From assembly GCA_024220525.1 (NCBI GenBank), contig JAMYWO010000014.1:59014-92529 (forward strand): a stretch of DNA of 33,516 bases, written 5' to 3'. The notes under the pieces were generated by a model. That model did no database searches, was not told where the DNA came from, and saw only the letters and a program-made list of their open reading frames with translations. Positions within the stretch are counted from its first letter, which is position 1. The number at the start of each line of letters is the position of its first letter. Below, in pieces: positions 30,211 to 33,516 of this stretch. The translations under genes and the position numbers were made by a program. The DNA is from Cochliopodium minus. Lineage: Eukaryota > Discosea > Himatismenida > Cochliopodiidae.

Positions 30211-33200
30211 TTAATAGTCAAAGGGATGAGAGCCCTTAGCTTTTTCAACTCTTTTGAAAATTTCTATGAGATCATTAGGACTACAAGATTTTTTGAGGAA
30301 AGGATGTTTCAAGAGTTGTTCTGCGTTATATCTTTTAGAAGATTCTTTTTGGAGGCATTTACTCATAAAATCTTTAAGTTCTTCTGAATATTTTTGGGGA
30401 TTTTCCTTTTATAAAAATAAATGAAAAAATAAATTTTAAAAAGTAAAAAAAAAATTTTTTTTTTACAAGTTTTGGAACTTCTTCATTGGAAATTTTGAAT
30501 AATGCTTGGAGGGGAGGAAGGTCCATGTATGGAGGGACACCATTGATCATTTCGAACATCATGATACCCAGACTCCAAATGTCCACTTTTTCTCCATAGT
30601 CTTCTCCTACAATCAACTCAGGAGCCATCCTATAAAAAAAAATAAAAAATAAAAAATAAAAAATAAAATAAAATGATAAAAAATAATAAAACAAAGAAAA
30701 AAATTTTTTTTACCAATAAGGAGTTCCTACTACAGTCTTTCTTTTTTGCACTTCATCTGTTAATTGTGCAGCATGACCAAAATCAGCTATTAAAAGGGAA
30801 AAAGAAAAGAATTGAAGGATAAATGAAAATAAAAAAAGAAAAAAAGAAATACATATTTTAACTTCTCCCTTGTGGTTACAAAGAAAATTATCACTTTTTA
30901 CATCCCTTAAAAAAAAAAAAAATAATAAAAAAAATATTGAAAATAAAATGAAATAATTAAAAACAAAAATACACAAAATAAAAAATAAATTAATGATTAG
31001 AAATATAATATAAAAAAAATTTTAAAAACCGAAAAATATGATGAAAAATATTTTTAATAAATAAATTTAAAATAATACCTGTGAATTCTGCTATTAGAGT
31101 GTACATAGGAAAGCGCTTTGAGGGATTGAAGGCAAATGTAGGCAATGTGGTTCTCCTCCAATCTCACTTGGTCATACTCTGACAAAATGTCAGCCAAGCA
31201 ACCAGCACCCATGAACTCCATGACAAGCCACAATTTTTCTCCTGATAAAAAATAATTATAAAAAAAATCAAAAATAAAAAATAAAAAAATAATAATGAAA
31301 TAAAAACTAAAATAAAAAATAAAATTAACAAAAATTAAAACTAAAACAAATTTGATTAAAAAAATATTAATAAAAATTATAAAAAAAATAAAAAAATGAA
31401 AATAAAACTAAAATAAAAATAAAAATAATCATTTTACCTACTACAAAACTTCCGAAATATCCGACAACATTTTCATGTTTGGAATCTTTTAAGATGCTGA
31501 CTTCGGTGATGATGTGTTTGAGATTCTCGGAGTTGAGCTTGATTTTCTTGATGGCCACTTTCTTCCCTTCTTTGTCTAAAGCTGCATACACTTTGCCCAT
31601 CGCACTATTTTTCAAAAAATATGAAATAAAAAAATGTAAAATTAAAACTAAACAAAAATTAAAAAAAAATGAAAAAAAATATGAAATAAAAATAAAAAAT
31701 AAAAAATTTGGTATTTGATTATTTTTAAAAATATTTTTGGAAGCATTTTTGTTTCAGACAAGGCTGATTTAAATCATTAATTTTGGCTTCATAACCATAG
31801 GGTATCATCATTAAACAAAAATGGAAAATAAAATTTAATAAATAAAAAAAAAACGATTAAAATATTAAAAAAAAATTAATAATAATAAAAAAAAAAAAAG
31901 AATTAAAAGAAAATATGTATGAAACCCTTCATCTAATTTTTTGAAATCCCTATAAACAGTCCTTGGATCACCCTCCGATACCAACTCTCGCAAAGTGTAT
32001 GTTTTAGGGGACGGATAGGAGCTGGGAGCGTTGACATCTTCTCCGTTGATTAGTTTTTGATGGAATTGCAACACGGGAACCACATCTTTCTGAATATCTT
32101 TCCCTTTTGTATCTATTCCGTTCATTTGTAATAATGTTTCCCACTCTTTGGGTAATCCCTTTGAAAATGAGGATTTATTATTTATTTTTCATAAGGGGAA
32201 ATTTTTTTTTCTTTTAATATGTGTCCGAACCTCCAGACACATATTTTTAACTATATAAAAAAAAATCATTCATCTCTATATTGGAGATATATCTTCTAAT
32301 TTACAATTGATATTTACATACATTGTATGTTGATTCACATTATCATGCAAATTATTTTTCCATATGTTATATTATTAATTTTTTCAGTGAAATTATATAT
32401 TATTATTTCATAAATGCTTATTTCAGAAGAAATTAAGTTATATCAATAAATTTTCAAAGATTTTAGAAGATAATTGCAAAGAGCTTTGATTTAATAATCA
32501 AGGTATATTCGTAATCAAGATAATAATTTTGGATTTAAGAAAAATAAAGTATTAATAAGGGTATTAAAAGAATAAAATTTAAGAAAGGGATATAAAAATT
32601 TTATATTATACTTGAAGGAACTAATAAATTTTCTTTTTACTTCATAACCAGATTCTGTATCAAATTTAACATGTACTTTATGAACTACAACTTTTGGTTC
32701 GCTGATCAAAGTTTTATTATCCAATTCCTGCAGAACATGCATCCATTCATCCCTTTCTTTCTTGCTATCTGCTTTGAATGTATGTGATGTTTTTGTATTG
32801 GATGTGATGATTGTGAAGGTTGTGTCTTCATTAGATTTGGTATATACTTCGATTATAGCTCCTTTGGCCCATATATACTCTTTGGGTTTCTTCTCCTATA
32901 AAAATTAATTTTAAATTTTGTTTGGTACAAATAAAATAGGATCTATATTGGTGTTTTATCAACTATATCCAAGATTTAAAAGATTTATAAAAGATTTATT
33001 AGATTGATTGGAAGTTTTTTATTTCTTAAATGATTCTAATTTTGTTTGTATTTTATTGATGTTCCTCTTAATTGGGTTTTATAGAATATAACGATTTGAT
33101 TTTGTTTATTTTCTCTTTGATTTATTTATTTGATTGTATTTGTCTCCTTACTTTGTCTGATTTGAATATAAAAAATCTTATACTTTGCAATATTATATAT

Positions 33201-33449
33201 ACAGCTTCCCATTTTTTCCCTTTGTTAAAACAAATAAAAAAATTAATATAAATGCCACCAAGATCCAAATTTTTTTTATACCCTTTAACATTTTCAAATA
33301 GCCACTCTTTGATGGTTTTGACCATGTTGATGGATCCAACTAAAAAACAATAAAAAAATATTTTAATGCACAAAAAAAAGAATTTGATATTTTAAAAAGC
33401 GAAAGAATTCGTTATTCAATTGAATATATTTTACATCTTTTACAGACAT
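30211..33449 (-). CDS. PAK-type Ser/Thr protein kinase (PH-CRIB-kinase)
   Basis: Eleven exons join in phase for 480 aa: 33449-33435, 33339-33282, 33219-33152, 32895-32641, 32158-31926, 31604-31438, 31241-31079, 30905-30853, 30786-30714, 30629-30467 and 30405-30211. A PH domain spans ~14-107 ([20 protein letters not shown] ... [11 protein letters not shown]). The CRIB motif [16 protein letters not shown] starts at ~111 and leads into [10 protein letters not shown], so Rac/Cdc42-GTP should bind and relieve autoinhibition. The kinase domain spans ~204-467: KVAIKKI (Lys), [36 protein letters not shown] plus CRIB plus kinase matches fungal Cla4 and amoebozoan PAKs. The glycine loop reads LDEGAMGKV, with Asp for the first Gly. 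All other catalytic residues are present, so activity is likely. Confidence 0.93.
32218..32245. repeat. Short perfect hairpin in PAK intron
   Basis: ATATGTGTC and GACACATAT are exact reverse complements separated by 10 bases (CGAACCTCCA), within the 32159-32640 intron. The G+C in the loop stands out from the A+T-rich surroundings. No function is assigned. Confidence 0.6.
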
Positions 33450-33516
33450 TTCTCCTTTCTAATTTTATTTATTATAAATATTTTTTTTTTCAATTTTGTT
33501 TAAAAAAAGGCTTAAA

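Noticed and set aside
1-33516. tRNA, rRNA, CRISPR arrays, riboswitches
   Set aside because: I looked for GTTCGA-type T-loop motifs, conserved rRNA segments and spaced direct repeats and found none. CRISPR is also not expected in a eukaryotic chromosome.
1-33516. Alternative genetic code
   Set aside because: All gene models above end at normal stops and none of the rebuilt conserved domains needs a stop to be read through; the only in-frame stop inside a domain protein is in the degenerate integrase.

Overview
The window is nuclear DNA from a very A+T-rich, gene-dense, intron-rich protist. Genes carry many short GT-AG introns (mostly about 50-300 bases) that are even richer in A+T than the exons. 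TAA, TAG and TGA all act as stops, so the standard code fits. The gene set (G-protein alpha subunit, PH-CRIB-kinase PAK, RasGEF_N/RCC1 protein, EVH1 protein, UNC13-like protein, long Q/N-rich tracts written with CAA and AAT, a mitochondrial pyruvate carrier) suggests an aerobic, amoeboid, dictyostelid-like organism. The species cannot be fixed from the sequence alone. Most genes below were rebuilt by hand by matching exon phase and family motifs; nothing was run through a search tool.

Layout, left to right. 496-4406 (+): RCC1 repeats, a RasGEF_N module and a coiled coil, with no CDC25 catalytic domain. 4480-5502 (-): tandem-BRCT protein. 5565-5978 (+): mitochondrial pyruvate carrier (MPC2 type), sharing a 62-base divergent promoter with the BRCT gene. 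6054-6386 (+): small lysine-rich protein. 6573-9987 (-): one large membrane protein (signal peptide, about 11 NHL repeats, one TM segment) that looks like two genes until a 226-base intron is removed. 10506-12492 (-): farnesyl diphosphate synthase. 12960-15079 (-): G alpha. 15891-16873 (+): EVH1 protein with two C-terminal CxxC pairs. 16979-18819 (-): SPO22/ZIP4/TEX11-like protein, 5' end missing. 19235-21313: degenerate Ty3/gypsy-type LTR retroelement with only an integrase left. 21315-25744 (-): UNC13-like protein, 3' end missing. 26148-26682 (-): weak small gene. About 26900-27870 (+): probable pseudogene. 27942-30057 (+): Q/N-rich protein. 30211-33449 (-): PAK-type kinase.

Three single N bases (10300, 19060, 21314) mark joins between contigs. 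Two of them abut an identical 77-base copy of the LTR end. The retroelement contig completes neither truncated gene beside it and seems to carry part of a plus-strand exon on its left flank, so its placement is doubtful.

Together the intact genes describe Rho/Rac (PAK), Ras-like (RasGEF_N), heterotrimeric G-protein, actin-scaffold (EVH1) and exocytosis (UNC13) functions beside housekeeping isoprenoid and pyruvate-transport genes. They are neighbours in a compact genome; nothing shows that they form one pathway. I found no clear new multi-gene system. The most unusual items are the RCC1-RasGEF_N protein without a catalytic domain, the EVH1-CxxC protein, the NHL receptor-like protein, a roughly 88-base foldback element with a 10-base flanking repeat, and the assembly puzzle around the retroelement.
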